From the NCBI GenBank assembly GCA_965215355.1, contig CBDCDJ010000007.1:1798001-1862000 (forward strand): a DNA stretch of 64,000 nt. The letters are read 5' to 3'. This document shows, piece after piece, positions 32,968-41,804 of this stretch. The translations under genes were made by a program, and so were the position numbers. Position 1 is the first letter of the stretch. The number at the start of each line of letters is the position of its first letter. Under the pieces are notes generated by a model. It had not been told where the DNA came from. It did not search any database and worked only from the letters and a program-made list of their open reading frames with translations. The DNA is from CBDCDJ01 sp965215355 (GTDB taxonomy: Bacteria > Deinococcota > Deinococci > Deinococcales > Trueperaceae).

Positions 32968-34473
32968 TCAGTCCTCGGTACGCCTGCTCAGCCTCAGCCA
33001 AACTTTTGCAAAAGCGTCGGCGAGGTCGCCCGCGACGAGACCGTCGCCGTAGCGCCGCGCCGCCCTCTCCCCTGCCAAGCCGTGGACGTAGACGGCCGCC
33101 GCGGTGCGTTTTGTCAGGTCGTCCGCGTTTGCCAGCCACGCACCTATCATGCCGGCGAGCACGTCGCCCGCGCCGCCGGTCGCCATGCCGGGGTGGCCGC
33201 TGGTGCTGACCCACACGCGGCCCCCCGGCTCGGCTATCACGGTCGTCGCGCCTTTGAGAACGGCGACCGCGCCAAAACGTTTGGCGAGGGTGCGGGCCGT
33301 CTCGAGCGGTTCTTCTCCAACCTCGGCCGAACTCGTCCCCAACAACTTCGCCGCCTCGCCGGCGTGCGGCGTGAGGACGCAGCGGCCGTGTTTTTTGACC
33401 GCCGCCCGCCACGCCTCGCCGCCCGTCAGCGCCCCGGCGTCGAGCACGGTCGGCACCTCGCTCTGGGTGATGAGGTCAGGGAGAAGTTCGGTCGCGCGTT
33501 CGTCCAGGCCGGGGCCGATGACGCGCACCTGAGCACGTTTTTCGCTCAAGGAGGCGAGGGTCTCGAGGGGTTTGCTACCCCAATCAAGCCCCTCGAAAAT
33601 AATTTCGGGCCAGCTGTTCGGCAGCCTCGCTTCGGCAGCGAGCGTGACCAGTCCGGCCCCGGCGCGGTAAGCCCCGCGCGCCGCGAGTTCCGCCGCGCCG
33701 AGATAGCGCTTCGACCCCGCCACGACGAGGACCGTACCGGCGCTGTATTTGTGAGCGTCTGGGGCGCGCGTCGGCAGCCAAGGCTTGACGGTGTCGTCCG
33801 CCAACAGCTCGACGTCGGACTGTTTGTCCAACACCTTCGCCGGAATGCCGATGTCGGCGACCGCCCAAGCACCGAAGGCCGCCCGCGCCGGAGGAAACGC
33901 GCTGGCAACTTTCGGCCCCGCCAGTTGCACGGTGCGCGTCGCCCGGATGTGGGGACCGACGAGCGCGGGCCTGTCCGCATCAATCCCGCTCGGCACGTCG
34001 ACGCTCAAGACGGGCAGGCCGGAGCGGTTGACAGCCTCGACGACGCTTGCCCATTTGCCCTCTAAAGCCCTCGAGAGCCCGCTGCCCAGAAGCGCGTCGA
34101 CGACGATTTCGACTTCTTTCAACGCGGCTTCGGCGGTCGCCGGGCTGAGCCTGCGGGTCGGACGCTCGTAAGCCAGCCAGGCGGCCCGCGCCGTCCGACT
34201 TTCCGCAGAAGTCATGGCGTCCTGCGAGGCGGCTTGCTCGAGCACCGTGACGTTTTTGCCCGCCAGGTGTAAGAGCCGCGCCGCCACGTAGCCGTCGCCG
34301 CCGTTGTTGCCCTGGCCGCAGAGGACTAAAAGGCGCTCTTTGTCGGGCCAATGGTCGAGCGCCGTTGCGGCGACCGCGCGCCCCGCGGTTTCCATGAGCA
34401 CCTGCAAGGCGACGCCCGCCCGCGCGGCCGCCTTGTCCGCCGCGCGCATCGCTTCGGCTGTAAAGAGTTTCAT
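32968..34473 (-). CDS. nnr: bifunctional NAD(P)H-hydrate epimerase/dehydratase
   Basis: 501 aa with two domains. The N-terminal epimerase (NnrE, YjeF-N) has CGQGNNGGDGYVAARLL and DALLGSGLSR; the C-terminal dehydratase (NnrD, CARKD) has LTPHAGEAAKLLG and GMATGGAGDVLAGMIGAWL. Together they repair hydrated NADH and NADPH. The ATG has TAAACT 6 nt upstream, so it is probably leaderless. Confidence 0.93.
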   Translation of the reverse strand: MKLFTAEAMRAADKAAARAGVALQVLMETAGRAVAATALDHWPDKERLLVLCGQGNNGGDGYVAARLLHLAGKNVTVLEQAASQDAMTSAESRTARAAWLAYERPTRRLSPATAEAALKEVEIVVDALLGSGLSRALEGKWASVVEAVNRSGLPVLSVDVPSGIDADRPALVGPHIRATRTVQLAGPKVASAFPPARAAFGAWAVADIGIPAKVLDKQSDVELLADDTVKPWLPTRAPDAHKYSAGTVLVVAGSKRYLGAAELAARGAYRAGAGLVTLAAEARLPNSWPEIIFEGLDWGSKPLETLASLSEKRAQVRVIGPGLDERATELLPDLITQSEVPTVLDAGALTGGEAWRAAVKKHGRCVLTPHAGEAAKLLGTSSAEVGEEPLETARTLAKRFGAVAVLKGATTVIAEPGGRVWVSTSGHPGMATGGAGDVLAGMIGAWLANADDLTKRTAAAVYVHGLAGERAARRYGDGLVAGDLADAFAKVWLRLSRRTED

Positions 34474-34479
34474 AGACTC

Positions 34480-34485
34480 AGTTTA
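34480..34485 (-). promoter_or_regulatory. -10 box, leaderless nnr
   Basis: TAAACT read on the minus strand, 6 nt before ATG 34473. Confidence 0.5.
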
Positions 34486-34831
34486 AGCCTCGGCGGGGAC
34501 TTGCGACCTCGGCTACAGCTTCGACTGTCCCTACACCGTCTCCTCTACGGCCACTACAAAGGTCGTCGCGTCGTCGGGCGGGGCGGCAAAGTCGGATAGG
34601 GAGCGCGCCAAACTCAGTTTTTCACCTGAGGCCGTCTTCATTTCAAACGCTGTGAGCTTTGCCAGGTTGCCGATGTCCACGCTTTTCCTCCAAACGCCGA
34701 GCTGGCTGTTCGAGGCCGGAGGACATCCGGGCGCAGCGCTCAGCAAGCCCCACAAGGTGTCGTAGAGGTTTTCGAAAACGGCGACGGTTCTTTACCCGCC
34801 GGACCCGTCTCGTAGGGTCCGAAGAGCCGCG
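34486..34831. other. spacer with a possible gene relic
   Basis: A minus-strand frame (34531-34755, 74 aa, TTG start) reads ...SVDIGNLAKLTAFEMKTASGEKLSLARSL... with plausible codon use. The frame just upstream on the same strand continues similarly and is interrupted by a stop. I do not recognise it. It may be a small gene or the frameshifted tail of a longer one. Confidence 0.3.
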
Positions 34832-35335
34832 CTAACTCCCTGCCGGGCCGCTCGAGCCTACACTACTGTAACGGGTCAAGAACTCGACCGCGGGGGGCAG
34901 CGAGTCCAGAATCGCGGCGAGCGAGTCTTTTGCACCGTTGGGGCCGCCGGGCAGGTTGACGATGAGGGTTTGCCGCCGCACGCCGCAGACGCCGCGGAAC
35001 AGTGCCGAACGCGGACTGTTGCGCAGCCCGGCCAGACGCATGACTTCGGCCAGGCCGGGCACCTCACGCTCGATGACCTCACGGGTGGCGTCGGGCGTGC
35101 GCTCTTTTTGGGAGAGGTTCGCGCCGCCGGTCGTCAACACGAGGTCGGCCCCGTCTTTGTCGGACAGGACGCGCAGTTTGGAGCGGATGAGCGCCTGTTC
35201 GTCCGGAATGACCGTGAAGTCGACCTCCACGAAGGGTCCTTTGAGCAGCAAGTCGCGAATCACCTCGAGCGTGGCGACGACGCGCTCGTCGCCCGCGCCC
35301 GCGTCGTTTACGGCCAAAATGACGGTCCTTATCAT
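34832..35335 (-). CDS. MoaB/MogA-type molybdopterin protein
   Basis: 167 aa. LVLTTGGANLSQKERTPDATREVIEREVPGLAEVMR and NLPGGPNGAKDSL are the molybdopterin-binding motifs of the MoaB/MogA family. MogA-type members adenylylate molybdopterin before Mo insertion; some MoaB proteins have lost this activity, so the exact role is open. No other moa genes adjacent. TACTGT lies 7 nt before the ATG. Confidence 0.87.
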   Translation of the reverse strand: MIRTVILAVNDAGAGDERVVATLEVIRDLLLKGPFVEVDFTVIPDEQALIRSKLRVLSDKDGADLVLTTGGANLSQKERTPDATREVIEREVPGLAEVMRLAGLRNSPRSALFRGVCGVRRQTLIVNLPGGPNGAKDSLAAILDSLPPAVEFLTRYSSVGSSGPAGS

Positions 35336-35342
35336 AGGGCTT

Positions 35343-35348
35343 ACAGTA
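35343..35348 (-). promoter_or_regulatory. -10 box, leaderless moaB-like gene
   Basis: TACTGT read on the minus strand, 7 nt before ATG 35335. Confidence 0.5.
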
Positions 35349-35388
35349 GTGGAAGCTCCGCCCGATTGTCTTTGCGATGCGCCACATC

Positions 35389-35418
35389 ATAGGCAAGGTC
35401 ATTATAGGCAAGGTCATT
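35389..35418. repeat. 15-bp perfect tandem duplication
   Basis: ATAGGCAAGGTCATT twice in direct succession, immediately left of the long hairpin at 35426. Confidence 0.9.
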
Positions 35419-35425
35419 CGTCGTT

Positions 35426-35479
35426 CGTTCTTCGTCGTTCGCAGCTCGAAACCTGTTTCGAGACGAACAACGAAGAACG
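35426..35479. repeat. long imperfect hairpin in the sucC upstream region
   Basis: Arms CGTTCTTCGTCGTTCG (35426-35441) and CGAACAACGAAGAACG (35464-35479) pair with one mismatch in 16. An inner TCGAAA/TTTCGA pair extends the stem. It has no T-run and lies about 145 bp upstream of sucC; it may be a small mobile repeat or an RNA structure. Confidence 0.65.
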
Positions 35480-35623
35480 GAAAACCTCCGCCCGACTACT
35501 TTTCCAGGGCGTGAACGAAAGCGGGAAGTACAAAACATCTCAGTCTTGTACTCAACTTTGACCCTGAGCTTTGCGCATTGCCACGTCAGCGCGGTAGGCT
35601 AGAGCGATTTTAGGAGGCACACC

Positions 35624-36846
<1,223 letters not shown>

Positions 36847-36850
<4 letters not shown>

Positions 36851-37785
36851 GCATCCTTGTCGATAAAAACACCAAAGTCATCGTGCAGGGTTTGGGCGAA
36901 GCGGGCACCTTTCACACCGACAAGGCCATCGCCTACGGCACCAACATGGTCGGCGCGGTGCGCCCCGGCAAGGGCGGGCAGAGCGTCCACTTCGAAGGCG
37001 AAACCGACCACAGCGGCGTGCCCAGTCGCTCCGACAGCTACAGCGTAGACCTGCCGAGCTTCAACACCGTCAAAGACGCTGTGGAAGCTACCGGCGCGAA
37101 CGCCTCGGTCATCTACGTGCCGCCCGCGTTCGCCGCCGACGCCATCATGGAAGCGGCCGAGGCCGAAATCCCGCTCATCATCACCATCACCGAGGGCATC
37201 CCGATTATGGACATGGTGAAGGTCAAGGCGTACCTGCAAACGCGCTCCTCACGTCTCATCGGCCCGAACTGCCCCGGCGTCATCACGCCGCATGAATGCA
37301 AAATCGGAATTATGCCCGGTTATATTCACCAGGGCGGCAAAATCGGTGTGGTGAGCCGTTCGGGAACGCTGACTTACGAAGCCGTTTTTCAACTCACCAA
37401 CAACGGCCTCGGCCAAACGACCGCCGTCGGCATCGGCGGCGACCCGGTGAACGGCACGAACTTTATCGACGTGCTGCAACTCTTCAACGACGACCCCGAA
37501 ACCGAAGGCGTGATTATGATCGGCGAAATCGGCGGCAGCGCCGAGGAAGAGGCCGCCGCCTGGATTGCAGCCAACATGACCAAACCCGTCGCCGCCTTTA
37601 TCGCCGGGACGACCGCCCCCCCCGGCAAGCGGATGGGCCACGCAGGCGCGATTATCTCGGGCGGCAAAGGCACCGCCGAGGACAAAATCGCCGCTTTGAA
37701 AGACGCAAATGTGGTCGTCGCGCCGACGCCGACGGATATGGGTGGGGCGATGCTCGAGGCGATGGAGAAAGCTGGTGTAGCCTAA
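36847..37785 (+). CDS. sucD: succinate-CoA ligase alpha subunit
   Basis: 312 aa from GTG 36847, overlapping the sucC stop as GTGA. GPNCPGVI, SRSGTLTYEA, IGEIGGSAEEEAAA and the phosphohistidine site GHAGAIISGG (H265) are all present. Compared with E. coli SucD as I recall it, there is an insertion of about 19 residues after PGKGG (about residues 47-66), and the CoA loop reads GLGEAGTFH rather than GFTGSQGTFH. It is otherwise complete. A 17-bp hairpin follows. Confidence 0.94.
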
Positions 37786-37793
37786 TTAAGAAA

Positions 37794-37830
37794 TGCAGTA
37801 TGACACCCTTGAGAAGGGTGTCATACTGCA
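37794..37830 (+). terminator. 17-bp perfect hairpin after sucCD
   Basis: TGCAGTATGACACCCTT, loop GAG, AAGGGTGTCATACTGCA. It sits 8 bp after the sucD stop and is followed only by TTGTTTAG, so it may terminate weakly or protect the mRNA 3' end. Confidence 0.65.
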
Positions 37831-37874
37831 TTGTTTAGTCTGATTACTAGCCAAACCTGAAGGGTTTATGCAAA

Positions 37875-38726
37875 GTGGTATTACGAAAAGGGAAAACAAA
37901 ATCTATTCTCGAGTCGTCTATTGATTCAGCTTTACTGGCAGTCGAAATCTACAACAAACCACGAACCGCCTTTCGAAGCGAAGGTTACATAACTCTGATG
38001 ATTATTGCTTGGACTCGCCTTTTTCACGCACACTTTCACAACACTATCGGCAATCGCTACTATTATAAAGAAAGTAATGGGCGCTATAAGCGAGTTGATG
38101 GCGAACCTAAAAGCTGGGAACTTGCTACATGTATTAAAAAATTCGGTCAACTTACTTCACCAGTCGAAAAAAATCTTGAGTTCTTTATCAAATTAAGAAA
38201 TAAAGTAGAACACAGGCATATTGACAAACGCGAAGTGGATACTCTTATATTTGGTGAATGTCAGGCACTGCTGTACAACTACGAAAACCTTTTAATTAGC
38301 TTGTTTGGTCAAGAATATGCCATTAACGAAGCTTTAGTTTATAGCCTGCAATTCTCTCAACTGCGTACTCCTCAACAAGAGGTAGCTAATAAGGCGGCTT
38401 TGTCAAAAGATTTGACCGAGCTAATCGATTTTGTGAAGATGTACCGTACTAATTTGACTGATGACGATTATGGCTCTCAGGAATATAGCATTAAGCTTTT
38501 ACAAATCCCTAAAATCTCAAATACAAACCGCGCAGATGCAGCCATAGATTTTGTTCGTTGGGACGAACTAAGTGAGGAGGATAAAGCTGCTTATAAGCAA
38601 GTAGCGGTAATTATCAAAGACAAAAAATTCAATCAACCACCAGCTGAAGCAGGTGGAATGACTTCGACACTGAAAGTGTCTTTCCGACTGAAGTCGGCTC
38701 AAGTGAGGCTCCCTCAAGGAAGCTGA
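37875..38726 (+). CDS. DUF3644 HEPN-type protein, 3' end replaced by IS
   Basis: 283 aa, GTG start, clearly AT-rich. SILESSIDSALLAVEIYNKPRTAFRSEGY at the N-terminus is the DUF3644 pattern. LRNKVEH (R108, N109, H113) is an RNxxxH motif, the catalytic signature of HEPN ribonucleases used in abortive infection and toxin-antitoxin systems. About the last 30 residues, from PPAEAGG on, are translated from the right end of the adjacent IS200/IS605 element, so the native C-terminus is lost. Activity after truncation is uncertain. Confidence 0.75.
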   Translation: MVLRKGKTKSILESSIDSALLAVEIYNKPRTAFRSEGYITLMIIAWTRLFHAHFHNTIGNRYYYKESNGRYKRVDGEPKSWELATCIKKFGQLTSPVEKNLEFFIKLRNKVEHRHIDKREVDTLIFGECQALLYNYENLLISLFGQEYAINEALVYSLQFSQLRTPQQEVANKAALSKDLTELIDFVKMYRTNLTDDDYGSQEYSIKLLQIPKISNTNRADAAIDFVRWDELSEEDKAAYKQVAVIIKDKKFNQPPAEAGGMTSTLKVSFRLKSAQVRLPQGS

Positions 38727-39215
38727 ACTAGGACTCGAAGTCGTCCACCACCTTGAAACTGTCCTCTTCAGTGTGCCCTTCTATATAGGCCGCTATCATC
38801 TCCGTACTGACATTCCCGGTGCTACAAGCAAAGTAGCCTCTCGCCCACATCCTTTGGCCCCAGTACGTTTTGTGCAAACTCGTAAACTCGCGTTGCAATT
38901 TGTACGAGGTCTTCCCTTTCAACCTCTGTACCAGTTTGCTCACAGCCAACTGTGGCGGGATGGATACCAGCATATGCACATGGTCGCTCGACACCACTCC
39001 TTTGATAATCTCGACTTTCAACTCGCTACATACTTCGCGCGCCAGGGCTCGGAAACGATGGGCGACATCACCTCGCAAGATGGGTTTACGGTACTTGGTA
39101 CACCACACCAAATGTATCTCTAGCGCAAACCGTGTATGGCTGCCTGTGCGGTATTCGCTCACTTAGCTCAGTTTACCTGAGCTAAAGCAGCCAACTGAAG
39201 TTGGGGGCTTATACC
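38630..39215 (-). mobile_element. IS200/IS605-type insertion sequence
   Basis: A single Y1 transposase gene is flanked by subterminal hairpins sharing a CTGAAG core: CCACCAGCTGAAGCAGGTGG (38637-38656), GACACTGAAAGTGTC (38666-38680) and CCGACTGAAGTCGG (38684-38697) on one side, and TTAGCTCAG/CTGAGCTAA (39163-39185) and CCAACTGAAGTTGG (39191-39204) on the other. There are no inverted terminal repeats or target duplication, as expected for this family. The ends given are approximate. Confidence 0.8.
38728..39162 (-). CDS. tnpA: IS200/IS605 Y1 transposase TnpA
   Basis: 144 aa, full length. FALEIHLVWCTKYRKPIL at the start, the HUH metal motif in SSDHVHMLVS and the catalytic tyrosine in MIAAYIEGH are intact, so the enzyme is probably active on single-stranded DNA. 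GTG start. It lies within the element that truncates the DUF3644 gene and has no accompanying TnpB. Confidence 0.93.
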   Translation of the reverse strand: MSEYRTGSHTRFALEIHLVWCTKYRKPILRGDVAHRFRALAREVCSELKVEIIKGVVSSDHVHMLVSIPPQLAVSKLVQRLKGKTSYKLQREFTSLHKTYWGQRMWARGYFACSTGNVSTEMIAAYIEGHTEEDSFKVVDDFES

Positions 39216-39383
39216 CTCCCATGTTGGGACAGTTAATTCAACCTTCCAGCTCAGCACCCACAGACTAGGTCCGTTAACCCTTTCTACCTTTTTACTCTAT
39301 TTACTGTGAGCTACCTTGTACTGTAGGCATGAAAGCTAAGCCCCCACTTCGCCAGTTAACGCAGGATGATGACAGTATAAAAC
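39216..39383. other. spacer right of the IS with a possible second IS end
   Basis: No gene. TAAGCCCCCACTTC near 39333 resembles the element's own left end in the opposite orientation, so this may be debris of an earlier insertion. I do not find the missing 3' end of the DUF3644 gene here. Confidence 0.35.
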
Positions 39384-39427
39384 CTCGAGCTCCAGCCTCT
39401 TTTCAGCCCCAAATCTCGGCTCGAGCC
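39384..39427. repeat. TA-cassette spacer repeat, copy A
   Basis: Begins CTCGAGCTCCAGCCTC and ends GGCTCGAGCC. It shares the pattern CTCGAGC-CC-AGCCTCTTT-CAGCCC-TAAA-GGCTCGAGC with copies B and C, and lies about 60 bp before the UPF0175 gene. Confidence 0.7.
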
Positions 39428-39472
39428 TGAACCGTCAAACCTCTCCATCACACCTAACAAACGAGCAGTCGC

Positions 39473-39478
39473 TATACT
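39473..39478 (+). promoter_or_regulatory. -10 box, leaderless UPF0175/DUF3368 operon
   Basis: TATACT, 6 nt before ATG 39485. Confidence 0.55.
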
Positions 39479-39484
39479 TTCGGT

Positions 39485-39739
39485 ATGACTGAACAAATCA
39501 TCCTCGAGATACCTTCAGAAAGCCTGCTGAGCCTCAAACTCATGCCCGACGAAATGGCGCAAGAACTGCGCTTGGCTGCGGCTATGAAGCTGTACGAGTT
39601 GGGTAGATTGTCCACAGGAGCGGCGGCCACACTGGCAGGTATTCCCAAACCTCTGTTTTTGACAAAGTTGGTGGACTACGGCATCGACAGTTTCGACCTG
39701 ACGGATGACAGCTTCGGGCTCGAGACGCGGCTTGCCTAA
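39485..39739 (+). CDS. UPF0175 protein, probable antitoxin
   Basis: 84 aa. Beta-helix start QIILEIPSESL, then EMAQELRLAAAMKLYELGRLSTGAAATLAGIPKPLFLTKLVDYGID is the UPF0175 winged-helix pattern. These proteins pair with DUF3368 PIN-like proteins. It would neutralise the downstream protein and repress the operon. It overlaps that gene by 8 bp. Confidence 0.88.
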   Translation: MTEQIILEIPSESLLSLKLMPDEMAQELRLAAAMKLYELGRLSTGAAATLAGIPKPLFLTKLVDYGIDSFDLTDDSFGLETRLA

Positions 39740-40220
39740 GCTTGTTTGCAACACCTCGCCTTTGCAGTATCTTCACCAGTTGGGGCTTTTGCCTATCCTG
39801 CTCGAGCTGGCAGAAGACATTCTCGTACCTGAAGCGGTCGTTTCAGAACTCGAGGCGGGTCGGGCGGTGGGGGTCGATGTCCCAAGGGTGAAGGAACTCG
39901 AGTGGCTCACCATTGAACGTCCAAAGAGCGTGTCGGTTCTCCCACTCGTTACTGATTTGGGAAAGGGAGAAATAGAAGTATTAGCCCTGACCCTCGAGCA
40001 CCCCGGCTATACGAGTGTTCTGGACGACAAATTGGCACGAAGCTTCGCGCACACTCTGAGCATACCTTTCACAGGAACACTCGGGCTTCTCCTCGACGCT
40101 AAACACCGCAGGCTTGTTGAAACTATCGAAAGTGTAATCGACAAGCTACAAATTTTGGGTTTCCGAGTTAGTCCAAGAACAGTTCAAACGATGCTTCGTC
40201 TAGCCGGAGAAGCAAAATAG
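39732..40220 (+). CDS. DUF3368 PIN-like protein, probable toxin
   Basis: 162 aa from TTG 39732, which gives the family N-terminus LPKLVCNTSPLQYLHQLG and an 8-bp overlap with the antitoxin; ATG 39705 is less likely. LGKGEIEVLALTLE and SVLDDKLAR supply the acidic PIN residues, and FTGTLGLLL is typical of DUF3368. Predicted ribonuclease toxin. Confidence 0.85.
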   Translation: MPKLVCNTSPLQYLHQLGLLPILLELAEDILVPEAVVSELEAGRAVGVDVPRVKELEWLTIERPKSVSVLPLVTDLGKGEIEVLALTLEHPGYTSVLDDKLARSFAHTLSIPFTGTLGLLLDAKHRRLVETIESVIDKLQILGFRVSPRTVQTMLRLAGEAK

Positions 40221-40253
40221 TTTTTCGGTTCGTCAGGTTTTGAGCTATGAAGG

Positions 40254-40300
40254 CGCGAGCCCCACAGCCTCTTTCCCATCCCTAAGATTTGGCTCGAGCC
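40254..40300. repeat. TA-cassette spacer repeat, copy B
   Basis: GCGAGCCCCACAGCCTC ... CCCTAAGATTTGGCTCGAGCC. The left CTCGAG has decayed to GCGAG. It lies between the convergent ends of the DUF3368 and VapC genes. Confidence 0.65.
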
Positions 40301-40713
40301 TACACAAACCAGTTTTTCACCTCTAATCCCTCAAAGGGTTCAAAATCTCGGACGTTACGTGTAATCAGACTCAGGCCGTTGGTTGCGGCGATGGCAGCAA
40401 TTTGCCCGTCGACAAAACTTACCGGCTGCCCGAGGCGCTCGAGTCTGGCGCGCTCCTTGGCCTGCCACCTGGCAGCTTTGTCGTTGTAAGCAAGTTTGGG
40501 GAAGCTCGGGTCGACGCTTTCAAAAAGGTAGCGCTCTAACGTTCTCTTCTTTTTGCCCTCAGCCATGCGGTAAAAACCGTAAAGAAGTTCGTGCCAGACA
40601 GGTGTAGCTATGGCGCACTCTCTTTCAAACATCTGAAGTTTGTTTCGCACGGCTTCGTTCGGTTGCGGACGCATAAGCTCGGAGAGGATGTTGGTGTCCA
40701 ACAAATAGGTCAA
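40300..40713 (-). CDS. vapC: VapC-type PIN ribonuclease toxin
   Basis: 137 aa. The PIN-domain acidic residues are at D6 (LLDTNILSEL), E42 in VWHELLYG and D102-type in SFVDGQIAAIA, with a late ITRNVRDFEPF. Bacterial VapC enzymes cleave tRNA or rRNA. The ATG overlaps the antitoxin stop (ATGA), placing the two in one transcript. Confidence 0.9.
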   Translation of the reverse strand: MTYLLDTNILSELMRPQPNEAVRNKLQMFERECAIATPVWHELLYGFYRMAEGKKKRTLERYLFESVDPSFPKLAYNDKAARWQAKERARLERLGQPVSFVDGQIAAIAATNGLSLITRNVRDFEPFEGLEVKNWFV

Positions 40714-40976
40714 AAGACGACCTCTCGGCCCGTGTCCTTGTCCCGTAGAGGGTCGAAATCGTCCTCTTCCAATGGCGTAAAGTCGGCAGACTCTCGCAAA
40801 GCGCGTACGCCGAACATAAAACTGGGGCGCGAAGCCGTGAGATTTTCGTAATCGTCTGTGGCGATAAGCACCGCCACCCTTTTCCCGTGGCGCGTAACCT
40901 CGATGGTTTTTCCCTTTTCGACCTCACGAAGCACTTGGGTCAAATGGGCCTTTAACTCGGAGACGGCATATTTCAT
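40710..40976 (-). CDS. Phd/YefM-type antitoxin (VapB)
   Basis: 88 aa. MKYAVSELKAHLTQVLREVEKGKTIEVTRHGKRVAVLI is the Phd/YefM DNA-binding fold, followed by an acidic tail that would wrap the toxin. First gene of the VapBC pair. TACCCT 5 nt before ATG suggests a leaderless, probably autoregulated promoter. Confidence 0.9.
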   Translation of the reverse strand: MKYAVSELKAHLTQVLREVEKGKTIEVTRHGKRVAVLIATDDYENLTASRPSFMFGVRALRESADFTPLEEDDFDPLRDKDTGREVVF

Positions 40977-40981
40977 ACTTT

Positions 40982-40987
40982 AGGGTA
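40982..40987 (-). promoter_or_regulatory. -10 box, leaderless vapBC
   Basis: TACCCT read on the minus strand, 5 nt before ATG 40976. Confidence 0.45.
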
Positions 40988-41043
40988 GCACGGTTATGGT
41001 CATTTTTTTAGCCTTGCGACTATTTTTTGAGAAGGTTAAAGAG

Positions 41044-41090
41044 GGCTCGAGCCCCCAGCCTCTTTTTCAGCCCTAAAGCGCGGCTCGAGC
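41044..41090. repeat. TA-cassette spacer repeat, copy C
   Basis: CTCGAGCCCCCAGCCTCTTT ... CAGCCCTAAAGCGCGGCTCGAGC, the best-preserved copy, between vapB and the 59-aa antitoxin-like gene, whose ATG lies 17 bp further on. Confidence 0.7.
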
Positions 41091-41106
41091 GTGCCAAACT
41101 CACACC

Positions 41107-41286
41107 ATGAACACATCCAACCTAGAATTCCTCAACCTTCCCAAAGCGCAGCGGCGAAAACTGCTCGCGCAACAAGCTGAAGAGGTCGCTCACTTGTACC
41201 AACCCGGTAGCGAACTGCTCGAGTGGACAGAGAATTACGCGAAGGGTGCGCCGAGGCATGACCCCCTCACCCGAACGAGGGAATAG
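41107..41286 (+). CDS. 59-aa orphan antitoxin-like protein
   Basis: Reads MNTSNLEFLNLPKAQRRKLL, continues AQQAEEVAHLYQPGSELLEW and ends in TRE. The 'LPKAQRRKLLAQQAEEVAHLY.PGSEL.EW' pattern resembles small antitoxins found next to MazF- or PIN-type toxins, from memory. The C-terminus (HDPLTRTRE) looks atypical and may be altered. No toxin follows; the next gene is convergent DUF2442. Confidence 0.5.
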   Translation: MNTSNLEFLNLPKAQRRKLLAQQAEEVAHLYQPGSELLEWTENYAKGAPRHDPLTRTRE

Positions 41287-41296
41287 ACGCTCGAGC

Positions 41297-41551
41297 CTAC
41301 TTGGAAACCAGCGGATACTTTTCCGGCTCGAGAATCATCGCCGAGTTCAGGTCAACATCTAAGTCGGGCCAGTGAAGATGCTCAGGTGCTTCTTCGACGA
41401 CGTTCAAAATCTCTTTGACCTTTGCCTCTTTGAACCAAGGAAAGTGTTCGTAGGGTAAAAAATACTCCTGAGCGTTCCAGTAAAGCCACACGCCGTACTG
41501 ACTTACGTCAAGAATTTCCAAAGTGTTTTTCCCAAGCGTCGCGGATGACAT
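41297..41551 (-). CDS. DUF2442 protein
   Basis: 84 aa from ATG 41551, with GGGGGGA 6 nt upstream; a GTG at 41566 is a less likely start. LEILDVSQYGVWLYWNAQEYFLPYEHFPWFKEA and LHWPDLDVDLNSAMIL are the DUF2442 core including the intact WPDLD motif that is broken in the pseudogene at 31017. DUF2442 is the usual partner of DUF4160, and a decayed DUF4160 relic lies directly upstream and overlapping. Confidence 0.8.
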   Translation of the reverse strand: MSSATLGKNTLEILDVSQYGVWLYWNAQEYFLPYEHFPWFKEAKVKEILNVVEEAPEHLHWPDLDVDLNSAMILEPEKYPLVSK

Positions 41552-41676
41552 CTTCGTTCCCCCCACAAGTTCTTGAGGCTCTCTGAGTTGCTTTTTGCTG
41601 AATCCGTGTAGTTTGCCAGAGCCACTGTTGCCGAAACAGCCGCAACCCGTCGCTCGCGACGAACACGTCCGTGGTG
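41508..41676 (-). pseudogene. DUF4160 relic with frameshifts
   Basis: Pieces of the DUF4160 C-terminal half appear in all three minus-strand frames in the correct order: VALANY, then GFSKKQLREPQELV, then NEDVIRDAWEKHFGN with a stop at 41508. Two frameshifts separate them. Upstream the match fades near RRERRVA. This is the expected toxin-side partner of the overlapping DUF2442 gene, now inactive. Confidence 0.5.
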
Positions 41677-41804
41677 CGCTGCACAGAGTCTTTGATGACG
41701 GGTCTCCCCAAGCGCGTTTGCGGCTAGTGTACCTTGGCGGCGAGGGCGAGCGGTCAAGTCGCGGTCGACGAAAAACCCGCCAACGCTAAACATACAAGCT
41801 CGAG

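Noticed and set aside
38005..38196. Small ORF inside the DUF3644 gene
   Set aside because: It is an out-of-frame shadow without a start signal.
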